The notes under the pieces are model-generated. The model was not told the origin of the DNA and did no database searches. It saw only the letters and a program-made list of their open reading frames with translations. From Mytilisepta virgata (Eukaryota > Mollusca > Bivalvia > Mytilida > Mytilidae), in contig CM051514.1 of the NCBI GenBank assembly GCA_028015205.1, positions 48,810,150 to 48,874,149 of the forward strand: a DNA stretch of 64,000 nt, read 5' to 3'. Shown in pieces: positions 33,449 to 45,293 of the stretch (position 1 is its first letter; each line of letters starts with the position of its first letter). The translations under genes and the position numbers were made by a program.

Positions 33449-33820
33449 ATAGAAATAGAGATTCTCCTTTCGTTGCGAGAGGATTACGATATTTCTCCAC
33501 TCGCGATAGTTAAAATTTAACTATCAAGAGTGGAGAAATATCGTAAACCTCGAGCAAATGGAAGGAGAATCTGTTTCTCCTATGATTTTGAAGATTTCAA
33601 GTGTAAACGCCATTATTCAAAACGACGGTCAGTACCGCGGTTGCCAGCAAAGCGTTCAGTAACGTGACGTCATAATCACTTTCCGACAAATCGCAATACG
33701 ATCAGCATGGCGGGAATTCTCATGGGGAAATTTAACAACTGGCAAGTGGTTAAAAATATAACAATTATTTAACCAACCGATTAAACACGCCAAGAATAGG
33801 AGAAACAACATATAACAATC
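33449..33820. mobile_element. Hairpin-containing repeat, copy 2, behind the TLR gene
   Basis: GATATTTCTCCACTCGCGAT followed by AGTTAAAATTT pairs with AACTATCAAGAGTGGAGAAA followed by TATCG, forming a long hairpin bounded by TCTCCTTTC and GGAAGGAGA. The following half contains GAATCTGTTTCTCCTATGAT and ends CACGCCAAGAATAGGAGAAA. Copy 1 at 6,141-6,522 has the same plan. It ends about 60 bases past the TLR stop codon, so the TLR 3' UTR probably runs into it. Confidence 0.7.
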
Positions 33821-33878
33821 AGACTGGTACTAAAATTTCACCACGTTCAAACAAGAATTAACATGACAACAAACAAGG

Positions 33879-36211
33879 CTATTCATTAGCGATAGTTTGG
33901 GGTATCTCAAGTGAGTCATATATTCTCTGATAAAACATTTCGACCGTATTAAACGGAGGTTCTTCTGTAGTAGGAAATCTAATGTGCAGAATTTTTTCCC
34001 AGAATTGCCGTAACTCTTTTGGTATATTTTTCTGTGGAATGTCGTCTTTCATAACAATTATAATCGTATTTTCACGTTGTTTTCTGAATGCATGCAGTTT
34101 TGCCATTTCTATTTCATAAGAGCCCCAGTGACTTTTAATGAAATTGTTCGATATTATAAAAACGGTTTTTCGACTAGCATCAATAGCGCGAATAATATTT
34201 TCAGAAATCCAGTCACCTGCAATGAAGTCTTTTTCATCAATACATATTTTACATCCTTTCTCTGTCATTTTGGCATAGAAAGGAATTACCCATTCTTGAT
34301 CTTCATGACTATATGAAATAAATGCATCATACTCATAATCAGTTTCATCTGGTTTATATTTTTTCAGCCAAAGTCTAATTTTGATAAATGTATATTCTAA
34401 TGTATATTTGTACGCACAACCTATTATAGTCAAAGCTAATAATATAAACAAAATCGATGCAATAATTACCCATTCCTTTGCTTGACAATTTAAATTAAAA
34501 TCCTTTAAATTTCTTATAACGGTCGAAATATCAACTACACTTCCATTTTCTAGTATACATTTAACAAAATGAATATCTACAACAGGAGCATCTTGAAACC
34601 ATTCCAAAAAATCCAGTGTTTTACAGCTACATTCCAACGGATTTCCAAGCATGTAAATAGCTTTTACGTCATTCAGGCCTGACATGTCGTCCTCGGTCAA
34701 ACTTGAAAATTTGTTATATGATATATCCAGTTCGTTTAAGGAAAATGTACGCTTAGACAAAAATGATAATTCGTTCATCTGGTTATGTGATAAATTGAGA
34801 CTGTTTAAATGTCCATGCAAACTTCCCATAAATACGAGTGGTAAAATTCGTATTTGGTTATTCGAAATTTGTATTTTTCGTATATTTGAATTACTTTGAA
34901 AAAAATTATGACATATCTTGCAATTAACGACACCTTTTCCGAAGTTGTTGTTCTCAGCAGTGAAAATTTCAAGTTTTGGAAAGTAAAATAGCATTTTCGA
35001 ATTTAAATGGCTGCAATCCCAACCGGAAATATCAAAATATGTAAGGTTGGGCATCCCAGTGATGGTTCCTATACAAGAAGAAAATTCATTCCAAACTGTA
35101 AGTGATTGCATGGAAGTTCCATTTATGATATTTAAATCTTGGTCAGTTGTTCCACAGTTCTTGATATCTAGAATTTGAAGACTTTGTGGAAATGTAAAAT
35201 TGTAAACGACTCCCCTTTGCCAACCATTCAGAAAATCTTGATGACAATTCGAAAGTTTAAGGATCCGTAGATTCCTTAAAAAAGGTAAATACCCTATCCA
35301 ATAAGCCGAATTTGTGTCTATAGGATTGTCCGACAAATCTAATTCCTGAAGACATACTGATTTCTTTGCGAACTCCGAAAAGCTTTGTAAATCAATATTT
35401 CTTATCTTCATAGAAATTAATCGTAATGTATGTAAACATATATTTTGCAAATATTTCAAATGTTTTCTTCCTAGTACGACAGTTTCACAACATTTATTTG
35501 ATAATGATATCGAAGTCATTTTCAAGCCTGAAAATGCTTTAAAAGATTCAGATATTTGAATTAAAGGGTCCCTATGTCCGAGAAGTTTAATCCATAAATT
35601 GTTCGTTCTAAGACCAAAGAAACCATCCGGTTGAACCGAGATCTGTGCTTCCAAAGTAATGTCTGTAAATTGTTTTCCAGTCAAGTGGCGAAATGTTTTA
35701 TTTGTTAGAAAAAGAATGTCAAAGTCAAATATGCTCATTGAAGTTAGGTATGGTAAATTCATGAATTTTGTCGAAAACTCAAAATAAGGCGGTACATCAA
35801 ACATCACACTTTGTATAGAATGTATCTCTGCTATCCTTTCCTCATACGATTCACTTTCCGGAAATCTAAGATTGCTTCTCATGGTCATATGCTGCAACGA
35901 CGTCAACGGCAGAAATGTTCCCTCGCCTATTGCAGATGGGCGTAGAAAGTTATATGACAAGTCGAGATTTGTTAGATTTTGTAAACCAATAAAAGTGTAT
36001 TTGTCAATAGAATTAATTTGATTAGATGATAGTAATAGATTGTCTAAATTCGTCATATTTTGAAATAATCTTGGAGGGAAATTTACTATGTAATTCTTGC
36101 TGAGATCTGCAACAATTGTTGATGGTTTCAGGTAGGGAATTATATTGTCTAGCATGCATCCTTTACAGTTTACATTGTCTTTCTCTTCAGTGCAAACACA
36201 ACCAGTAACGA
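33879..36211 (-). CDS. Toll-like receptor, main exon (ectodomain, membrane helix, TIR)
   Basis: A single-pass pattern-recognition receptor. Counting from residue 1 at base 36,221 (the exon itself begins within residue 4), the N-terminal region has a Cys cluster (CVCTEEKDNVNCKGC, about 8-22). Leucine-rich repeats run from about 35 to 525 (for example LTNLDLSYNFL, LQELDLSDNPI, LNELDISYNKF). An LRR C-terminal cap NPLECSCKTLDFLEWF lies at 527-542, with matching Cys at 555 and 579. A membrane helix is at 584-606. The TIR domain is at 629-775, with box 1 YDAFISYSHED, box 2 CIDEKDFIAGDW and box 3 FW at 740-741. The BB loop has Ala (668) where most TLRs have Pro. The frame begins right behind a TTTTGTTTTCAG acceptor in phase 1 with no in-frame ATG, so the signal peptide is on an upstream exon I could not identify in 36.2-40 kb. 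The ligand is unknown. It probably signals through TIR adaptors to NF-kB, by family knowledge. Confidence 0.93.
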
Positions 36212-36221
36212 CTGAAAACAA

Positions 36222-37094
36222 AAAAATATAAAAAAACTACATTGATATAAGTTATTAGATATGTCTCCTTGTTGTATGGGTTAATGAGAATAAAACTAAA
36301 ATGTGCATTTGTTTTTTGCATGTAACATGTGATTGGGGACAGCCATTTTTTCTAATTATTTACCGCTTTTTCTGTCATCAGACAAGTAAGGCATTGCATA
36401 TGATTGTACGAAAATGTAACATTGTTGTGGCGCCATTGTGAGGGTAATTGTTAAATAATTTGGAAGGAAAATGATTTACTTTATAAATGCAAATCGCTAG
36501 ATCTTACTTCTGAAAATCTATCAAGGTTAAAATTTGCAGTTATCAAAACATGAATTGCTGAGCAGCTAATTAATAAAAATGGCAGACATAATGAATCGAT
36601 TCCACAATTCAACTTCTATCCTCGTCCAACACGTTGCCCTCGCAAAACAATCTCTTCAACAATCATAAAAATTCTCAACTATGATCTTCCAACATTTCGT
36701 CTGCATTTCTGAATCGTTCCATTTCAGATTGACGTTGAAACTTTTCTCAATATCTTCGTTGTAAATTTTGTAATCTTAATTTACCTGTACATGTATTGTT
36801 TCATTTGATGCCAATAAACGGAAGTAATGATGTTCGGTAATATATCAATTTGATACAATGTAAGTATCATATTTCCTGTAATTCTGTACAATGATATTCG
36901 TCAATATACTATTGTGTCGTAGTGAACGTAACCAATATGCTTGATCAGGTGTAGGCTTTTAAAAACTAACTGGAATAATAACATTGTATAAAAAAAAATA
37001 ATAAACATGAAAATAAATTCATAAATAAACAGTCCGTATAAAAATAGCAAAAGTAGATGACTATGTCAAAATAGTTTAAAGTACGATGACATAC
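36222..37094. other. Gene-free stretch upstream of the TLR exon
   Basis: Intronic or 5' flank of the TLR gene. No second exon with a signal peptide and phase-1 donor was found on the minus strand, and no repeat was recognised. Confidence 0.4.
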
Positions 37095-37099
37095 CTATA

Positions 37100-37422
37100 C
37101 ACGGGGGCGAATCTATAGGAAAGAATTGCATAGATTCTGCGAAATATCACTAAAAACCTGCAATTTTCATCCCCCCTTTTCTGTTAAAAGTCTCGATATC
37201 TTTTCTTTGGTTGCATCTCTTGAAGAAAGCTAATGCCTATTCTATAACGAACACTTTGCTGAATTTATGACATTTATTTCTGAAAGAAAAATATATTTAT
37301 TTAATCTGTGATACGTGACATAATTTGTCAAGCGGCAAGTCGAGTTCTTCTCAGGTTTGTTTACATTATACGCTTGAATACGCCAGATCTATTCAATTCT
37401 TTCCTATAGATTCGCCCCCGTG
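37100..37422. mobile_element. MITE with ~30-bp inverted ends and CTATA target duplication
   Basis: The left end CACGGGGGCGAATCTATAGG, continuing AAAGAATTG, is matched perfectly by the inverted right end CAATTCTTTCCTATAGATTC followed by GCCCCCGTG. CTATA directly flanks both ends (37,095-37,099 and 37,423-37,427), a 5-bp target-site duplication. The element is 323 bp. A 79-codon frame overlaps it but has no family resemblance. The clean ends and duplicate point to a relatively intact insertion. Confidence 0.88.
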
Positions 37423-37929
37423 CTATAGTCCCCACAAAATAAGACAAAACGCTAGACATGACTCGCATATGGATGACTGTGATGTGATGTTACCTGATAT
37501 TGATAGTAAGCACTGGACAGCTGCAGACATTAACTTCACCAAAACATTCATTTTTATCTTCTAGTTGACGTTCCTGTTACTGTATGCTCCTTTTACTTGA
37601 TAGTTTTAAGTGAATAGAATAATACCACAAGAGGAAGTGTTTCGCATGAATTGAGAATATATACCATACCATGCATACGCCATACAATTCTTCTGTTATT
37701 TTTAATCACTGATATTCGATGCTATTTTTTCCCTTTAAATGGAATTGAATTAATGTTCTTTTACCGTTATATTTTTCTCGGGTCATTTATTCTTATTCTT
37801 ATGAAAAGTAAATTGTATAGCTTTAAATAAATAAATTTCCAACTGGGTGATATATTATAAACGAAAATCCCTATAAAGAGGTTCACTTCAGGATTGTTAA
37901 GTGATTTTCACTGTCCACAGAATTTAACT

Positions 37930-38150
37930 AACAGGGAATGCGAAGCAGGACATGCCCACCATTCTGGAGCATCCGATGTTACTCTCAGTTTTTACTGTCC
38001 AAGCTTCAGTTTTTCGTGTTAATTTATCATTTGTTCCCTTGTTTATTACTTTCTCCCCTTCCTTCTTTAAACCTTGGTGTTGTTTTGACATTATTAGTTG
38101 TAATTAAGGACTCTTTTATTTAGCATTTCTTTCTTCTTCTTTTTTAATTA
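37930..38150 (+). repeat. Diverged retroelement 3'-end remnant
   Basis: GAATGCGAAGCAGGACATGC, ATTCTGGAGCATCCGATGTT and ACTCTCAGTTTTTACTGTCC correspond, with many changes, to the GAGCACCTGATGTCAC family tail seen at 27.5 kb. The direction here is plus. No coding part is left. Confidence 0.5.
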
Positions 38151-39680
38151 AAAAAAAGGAGGTATTTCAAATATCTGGGTCCTACCTGATACTGATAACA
38201 TTGATAACAGAATGCAGTCTGCTTGTCAAACTTTTCGTTTTCATCTATTTCCGTAAAGTTTGTATACATGTATTATATTGTTGCTTATAGAATGGTGTAC
38301 ACTAAACTTTTAAACTAAACATAACTTTAAATAAAAGGAATTTGCATTTATTTTTAAATTAAACAGCTGTCTGAGCAGGACAAGAAGGTTTTAAACTAAT
38401 TTTTGAGAATATCAGACCCATATTTTGTTTATTTTTTTGTAAGATAATTGGATACGTTGTCATGCAGTAGAAAACTATGCAAAAATTGTCATCTCTTCTC
38501 AGCTAACTCCATTTTCCCGTATATCAATGAATAATCCTTTTCAGAAAATGGCGATAAAAAGTATTCCCTTAAATAATTAGATGATCAAGACATGAACCTT
38601 TTTTTTTCCCCAATAACATTCTACTGTTACTATAAAGGAAATATCCGCTATAATATTTAACAGGTATTCCTTATCAATGGGTTATGATTTTAACTATTCA
38701 ACGAATATTGTGCAGGATACAAATTTTTATAAATTACTAACATTTCAACTATAGATCCTAACCCTTTTGAATGTTATAATTAGTTCGTCAATTAGACTTA
38801 TATAGGCTTTCCGATTTCGCTAGCAAAAGAAGCGGACGCGCATGACCAATGTTATTTCTGATGCTCTACTATATTCTTGATATATGCATTTCACAATTAC
38901 AATATATTTATATTTTCTTTTCATTTCTATATTGAAAAGTTAAATACTGACCCGATTTTCGGCAAAAAATGAACATCAAGATCAAAGTTCAACAACGTTT
39001 AGGTCATTCTAATGATCACTTCAATGGAGATAAAATTGCAGTACAGGTGTATCCAATGCTCGTCACACAACATAAGTGCTGTAACTTTTAGGCAAATATG
39101 GTACACGTTACAAGAATTTGTTGAATTCTGAGATATTCAGCCTGTAAACATTCTTAAGTGGGTTTGTTTCAATAAGGTGAGAAATACACTTACGTAAGCT
39201 TGTTTCAATCAATTGAGTAATATTATATATATATTCCTATCTGAGTCCTTAGTTTCAAAAAGTAACTATAAATCATAAAACAACAAAAGATGGAAAATTA
39301 TTTTAGGATCATACTCTATGACGTTTCCATGACAACCAGCATAAAACTAATCCTCTCCAGCCATATTAAATCAAGATTTACGGTTGAAAAATAGCGCATT
39401 TTCAATGTTACTGAGGATAGTAAGTCAGATTTTAAATCATTTGAGTAATTAAAGAGTAATTGATCCATATGATTGATAGACTATTGCTGAGCGGACGGCA
39501 ATCGGTATTCTAGCTATATTCAGGACAACAACAAACTATTATCAAACAAGGAATGAAGGATAAGCCAATGGACGGAGAAATGTGACTCCCTAAAAAGGCG
39601 GATAAGATAGATAGCTCCAATAATTTAACCTAACAACTGGCCATACATGGACCAATCAACGACGAGCTTTGTTGCTGAAG
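38151..39680. other. Gene-free AT-rich stretch
   Basis: Nothing supportable was found: no long frame, no domain, no repeat boundaries. A possible non-coding exon border (TTAC followed by GTAAGT on the minus strand, near 39,195) could belong to a 5' UTR exon of the TLR gene, but this is speculative. Confidence 0.35.
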
Positions 39681-39694
39681 TCCTTTGTCGTGCA

Positions 39695-39872
39695 GAGTGC
39701 GTGGAGTTTCTTCCAACACTGGACACCATCTAACGTCTCATCCGACGGAGGAGTTTTATATGCTAGTTACGCACAACCAGCAGAGTGCGTGGAGTTTCTC
39801 CCAACACTGGACACCATCTAACGTCTCATCCGACGTAGGAGTTTTATATGCTAGTAACGAACAACCAGCAGA
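39695..39872. repeat. Two-copy ~90-bp tandem duplication
   Basis: CAGAGTGCGTGGAGTTTCTT, CCAACACTGGACACCATCTA and ACGTCTCATCCGACGgAGGA occur twice, about 87 bases apart, almost identical (differences such as TTCTTCC against TTCTCCC and GACGGAGG against GACGTAGG). Recent local duplication. An 89-codon frame crosses both copies but has no recognisable features. Confidence 0.85.
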
Positions 39873-39959
39873 GCAGCGACATTCACTTAATATGGGGTTA
39901 TACCTATCAAATGGGAGAAGCTGGAGCCTATTTCTATACAGTATAACTATATAATACAG

Positions 39960-41555
39960 CAACAATATACTCTGCATGGCTAATCTGATCACATGCTGAT
40001 TGACATTAACTTTTTAGTATCACTACATAAATTTACATAATCATTTATTTTTGTGAAAGAACTCTTTTAGATAATAATGGAATTTAGCATTTCTATATTA
40101 GGATTTGATAGAGTTGCGAATGAATATGATCCTTTTATCTTATTGCTTATTTTTTCTTGTTTATATTTTTAGAATTGTTTAAAGATATATTGTACAAAAA
40201 TACATTTGGTTTTTTTTTTTGGGGGGGAGGGGGGGTTTCTGTTTTTGTTTTTGTTTTTTTTGGATAAATTTTAGAAACAAATATGACTCTCAAATAAAGA
40301 AATGCAAAACTCTCACTCTTTTGTCGAGCTTAAAAGCATTAAAATTCCTTACTGTCCTCCTTATTTAGAATAAGAAATATTATCTCCCTTTATAACAAAT
40401 GTATACGTGACTGTTTATCGCGGTTGGATAACTTTAATTGTATATATATGCATTGTATGTAAATATAATCTTCAATACAATCTGAATGAACATTTATGTA
40501 TGAAATTGTGAGGGAAACACGGAAATACGAAGGTATTGAAATGAAACATGTTTGCTTGTAAATCTCTTGATTTCTGGTTGCATTAACAAGATCACACAAT
40601 GCTTGTAATTACTGTTATTTACTGCATACAAAAAGCAGTCAAATCTTGCCGCTAATTGAACGTTATATCTAACTTCCGGGATAATCTTACACTTCTTGTG
40701 TCTTCAAACCATCGGAATTTGGAATTGTGTTCGAGCTAAAATAAGATAAACTACAAGATGTATGTCACAGTGTCAAAAGTTGTTTTAGGACATTGATTGC
40801 AAGATTACCCATGCATTTTGAGGTAACGGTGTGTTTTCAGTTATTACACAAGTATTAGTTGGTTATATTATTTAATCTTTTTGATTATTTGATTACTGAA
40901 GAAAATATTCTAATGATTACCGTAGAAAATATCTCATAATTATGTGATTATAAACGCAAACATTGAGTGATTACATGACTATTGGTTACACACTTTCTAA
41001 AAGAGCCTCGCTTAGAACAACTATGAATACTAAAACGATAACTACAGTGTATTACCATTGGTAAATTTCACTGATAAACAACGTTCCTATTTACAGCGTA
41101 CAATTGCAACGTCATTTTTTTTGTAAACTATAGCATTATATCCCTATACATTCTTCTAGACATGGTTGTATTCATCATCTGAAAGGAAAAGTAAGATAAG
41201 AGTTGTATTTGCTCCTGCATTTGTGAAATTATATTTTTATGATGAGAAAAATACAAAAATAAAGTTAAAAAATGCAAATCTCCGCTACTTTCAAATAAAA
41301 TAAAATAAGTTTCAAATATTGAGTACCTGAGTAAATTTTTCTCTCAAAGTTTCCCATTTTCAGATAAAAGTGCATAAATACAAAACATGCTTTAATTTGT
41401 TTAAATTACTTTTCAAGGAGTAGCATGTACGGTACTAAGTAAATACTAAAATGAGAAAAATTATATCTGTGTGATAAACAGATATTATAGTTATTTTGTT
41501 GAGACATGGTTCCCTCTTGGTGTATTTCCTTAAAACTAAAGACTCGAAGACATAT
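39960..41555. other. Gene-free stretch with one poly-T/poly-G tract
   Basis: No supported gene. A T-run, G-run and second T-run at about 40,209-40,260 form a strongly strand-asymmetric low-complexity block. Short frames at 40.4-40.6 and 41.4-41.67 kb have no recognisable domain. Confidence 0.4.
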
Positions 41556-41559
41556 CCCA

Positions 41560-42700
41560 AGGTATGCAGTATAAAAAACTGTGTTGGACATTGGCGGCCA
41601 TCTTGAATTTTGGATCGGCAAACAAAACAATTTTCTTTGTTGGGGCTAGCAAAGAAACATTTCTGCAAAAGAACTTGTTTGTTGTCTTAGTGGTCTATAT
41701 ATATATATGAAGATTGTCTTCAAAGGAATGTCCCAAAGGGTCCAATGTTAGCGATCAACTAAGTGTTACGCATTTGCAAACAAAAACAGTATTTTGTAGA
41801 GAACAATTGATGGGACATTTCTAAACATGTCTGATACCTAAGTGGTTAATGAGAAGACATCTTAAGATATGGTGGCAGCCATCTTTGACCTCCGATTGCC
41901 AAACAAAACTTTTTTCCTTCGATCGCCAAACAAAACTTTATTTCAATAGGACCTTCTGCAAAAAATGATGGATGCATCAGTAGTTTTTTAGAAGATCGTC
42001 AAAGGCATGCCCATACTTTCCAATGTAAAATCTATCTGAATGTTGGCGCCCATCATGATATTGAATCAGCCAAACAATATAATACTTTTTTTCTGCAAAA
42101 AATCATGTTAGTTGCCATAATTGTTACCGAGAAGAGGATCTTCAAAGGTTTGTCCCTACATGTTCAGTGTTTAAACTATGTCCAACAGTGGCAGTCATCT
42201 TGGATTTCAAATTGGCAAACAGTATCTTTGTAGAGGCAATAAAAGTAATTGTTCTGCAAGATAACATGTTTAATGTCTTGCCTGTTTCTGTGAAGATTTT
42301 CAAAGGTGTTTCCCATAGGGCCCATTGTTAAAACTTTATCCCACAATGAGGACTGTCTTAGATTTCAGATAGGCAAACAAAAGTGTGTTTTGAAAGAGAA
42401 CATAGCAACACAGCAATATTATGGCAAAACAACATATTTATGCTTAAGTGGTTTCTAAAAAGACTATTTTCAAAGGCATGTCCCATAGTGTTCAATGTCT
42501 AAACAATGCCTCATGGTGGTGCCATCTTGGATCTGGATCAGCAAAGAAACAGCATTCTTTTTAAGAATTTCCAGAGGGACATTTCTGCAAAAAGTACATT
42601 TACATGCGTTAATGGTTCCTGAGATTTTTATTGCATCAATAGTCCAGGCGCCAAGACCGGATTTTTTTGAAGTCGTAGCACCCCTTTAGGGGCAAAGGTT
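41560..42700. repeat. Degenerate tandem array, period about 140-170 bp
   Basis: A phrase like CTTCAAAGGCATGTCCCATA with a following CCAATGTT recurs near 41,708, 41,997, 42,138, 42,298 and 42,470. Between copies a GGCGGCCATCTTGAATTTTG and TCGGCAAACAAAACA phrase recurs. Copies have decayed to different lengths. The array abuts the modules of the second palindrome. Non-coding. Confidence 0.65.
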
Positions 42701-43812
42701 GCTATGGATCAATGAAAAGAGATATATATCCCAAACATTTTAAGCCATGGTGGCAATCTGTAAAGTGGCAGCTTCATATTTTAAATTGCTATTTTCAATA
42801 GGCACCCTATCTTTATTTGGGATTTGTGAATTTTTTCAATATTTGTCTTTACAGCCCTCAAAGTAATACTAGACAGTATTGTATATACACAATTTTGGCA
42901 TGATGAGAAAGCTAAAGGTATTTTCTTTCAAATGAATACAGGAAATAATCTTTTCTTGCATTCAGTTTTTCTCCCAAGCAAAAAATCTTCCCCTACCCCT
43001 ACTGAAATATGGAAAAATAACGTTTTTTGCCCTAAAGTTTTTTAAAAATAACTATTTTACCTAACACTTGGATTATTTTTATATCAAACGTATCAAATAT
43101 ATCGAATTGAATAAAATTAGCAACAATTTACCGTCATATAGATCGATTTATAGTGAAAATGCTTGAAAATGGGATATTTTCAATTTTGCAGATTTTCACT
43201 TTAAATCCATATATAACTCCAATTTACCAGTACACTATTGAAACTATCATCTATATTGGGGTTTATATTTGTACGTCTATATTAATATCATGTTAAAACA
43301 CGAAATTTTTTAACCTTGGACAATTTAAATGTCTCTATATTAGCAAACTTTAACCCCTACCCCCATAAAGAATTGCATAAAATCTGACAAAATTTCATCT
43401 ATTTTCTCAAAAGCATGGTACTGCAGGGTCAACATTGCATTTATGTTACAGTTTCTATCGATTTGTATCATAAATACTTCACCAAAACATCATTGTGAAC
43501 GAAATTCATTCAATTATCGTCTCAAAACGTGAAAAATGGATAATTTTACATTTTGCAGATTTTCCATATAGCATTTTCAATTTTACTACAGTTATGCAAC
43601 GGCATTGAAATTTAGTCCAACTAATATAATTAATTCTTGACGATGAATATATCGGTACTTGATTTAAACAATGTTTACATTAGAAAGTGCCTGTTGGGAT
43701 ACTTAGGTACGAAAAACGCTACCCCTCCCCCTTAAAAAAAATAGATAAAAATAATCGAAACAGTTGGGGGGGGGTCACAATAAAACGACTTGATGAAGTG
43801 TCATGTCCATAA

Positions 43813-44780
43813 AACATAGTAGATACCAATTTTGTTGCGTATGAAGCGCTTTTCTGAATTAACCTTCATCAGATACGCTCGTGACCAAAACGTTGGAAAG
43901 CCAAACAAATTCAAATATAATGTGAGCACAAAAATCGAAAGGGTCCGAAACAGCACAGCCAAAATCCAGCTAAGGTCAACTTTTCCTGAGGGAGTTGGAA
44001 CCTTAGGTTTTTATAAAATTTCGAAATTTATTAACTGTAAATTTGTGTCAAAAGTATCTTATAAAAATCGTGGTCAATGCCAAAGCACCGACTACTGGGC
44101 GGATGATACCCTCGGGGACTAACAGTCCACCAGCAGTGGTAGTAATAAAACATAGTAGATACCAATTTTGTTGCGTATGAAGCGCTTTTCTGGATTAACC
44201 TTCATCAGATACGCTCGTGACCAAAACGTTGGAAAGCCAAACAAATTCAAATATAATGTGAGCACAAAAATCGAAAGGGTCCGAAACAGCACAGCCAAAA
44301 TCCAGCTAAGGTCAACTTTGCCTGAGGGAGTTGGAACCTTAGGTTTTATAAAATTTCGAAATTTATTAACTGTAAATTTGTGTCTAAAGTATCTTATAAA
44401 AATCGTGGTCAATGCCAAAGCACTGACTACTGGGCGGATGATACCCTCGGGGACTAACAGTCCACCAGCAGTGGTAGTAATGAAATATAGTAGATACCAA
44501 TTTTGTTGCGTATGAAGCGCTTTTCTGGATTAACCTTCATCAGATACGCTCGTGACCAAAACGTTGGAAAGCCAAACAAATTCAAATATAATGTGAGCAC
44601 AAAAATCGAAAGGGTCCGAAACAGCACAGCCAAAATCCAGCTAAGGTCAACTTTGCCTGAGGGAGTTGGAACCTTAGGTTTTTATAAAATTTCGAAATTT
44701 ATTAACTGTAAATTTGTGTCAAAAGTATCTTATAAAAATCGTGGTCAATGCCAAAGCACTGACTACTGGGCATATTATTA
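43813..44780. repeat. 336-bp tandem repeat, three copies
   Basis: Units start with A(c/t)ATAGTAGATACCAATTTTG at about 43,815, 44,150 and 44,487. They contain TTCATCAGATACGCTCGTGA, GGTCCGAAACAGCACAGCC and (in copies 1 and 2) GATACCCTCGGGGACTAACA with CCACCAGCAGTGGTAG. The third copy breaks off at GACTACTGGGC. Copies are more than 95 percent identical by eye. Similar 95-115 codon frames open in each unit, on both strands, and are repeat artefacts. A related fragment (CCAGACGCGCGTTTCGTCTA) lies at 46,112. Confidence 0.85.
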
Positions 44781-44812
44781 TATCAGATAATATATGTCTA
44801 GTAAATATAATA

Positions 44813-45293
44813 TAATATTCTACTGGAGTGAAATATCTTCGTAAATCCTTCAATTTTATTGGTCAGTCGAGCCGGAGATATGAGGCCGTATCCCAATGGT
44901 TAGGACGAGCCTATGGACAGAAATTTAAACAGACATCTTTGATAGCTTTGGTTGTTTTAAATACAATTTATTTTATGAACATGTATAAAAAAGTCTTTAT
45001 AAAGTATTTCCATAAGTACTTTTAGGGAATATTTATTCTGTCTCAATATCAATTTTACTCTCGCCTTTTAAAGAAAGGGAGATAATTAAAGTTTGTTGTG
45101 TGCAAAATACAAACGGACTGGTCAGAAAATTCATCAATGAAAAGCACTCCAGTAGAATATAATTGATGTTCAGAATCTTCACAGGGGTTACGAGCTCATA
45201 TATCCGGTTTGTGTTCTATATCCCCTTTACCTGGCGGATATAGAACACAAACCAGGAATATGAGCCCTTATCCCCTGTGAGATTCTGAATAAC
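44813..45293. mobile_element. Insert with terminal hairpin in the palindrome arm
   Basis: ATTCTACTGGAGTG at 44,817 is inverted as CACTCCAGTAGAAT at 45,146. Behind it a hairpin pairs TTCAGAATCTTCACAGGGGT, GAGCTCATATATCCGG and TTTGTGTTCTATATCC (45,169-45,222) with their reverse complement (45,235-45,290). The surrounding module sequence resumes at ATTACGCTTTTAAAG, as in the other arm at 47.95 kb, so this block is an insertion. No protein is encoded. Confidence 0.6.

Noticed and set aside
37325..37564. 79-codon frame next to the TLR gene as a possible exon
   Set aside because: Its first half is the right inverted end of a MITE with a CTATA duplication.
39685..39954. 89-codon plus-strand frame
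   Set aside because: It crosses a two-copy ~87-bp duplication and contains no domain or signal peptide.
43832..44790. Three similar ~100-codon frames and one antisense frame
   Set aside because: They repeat with a 336-bp non-coding unit and end in different ways at each unit; no signal peptide or domain.
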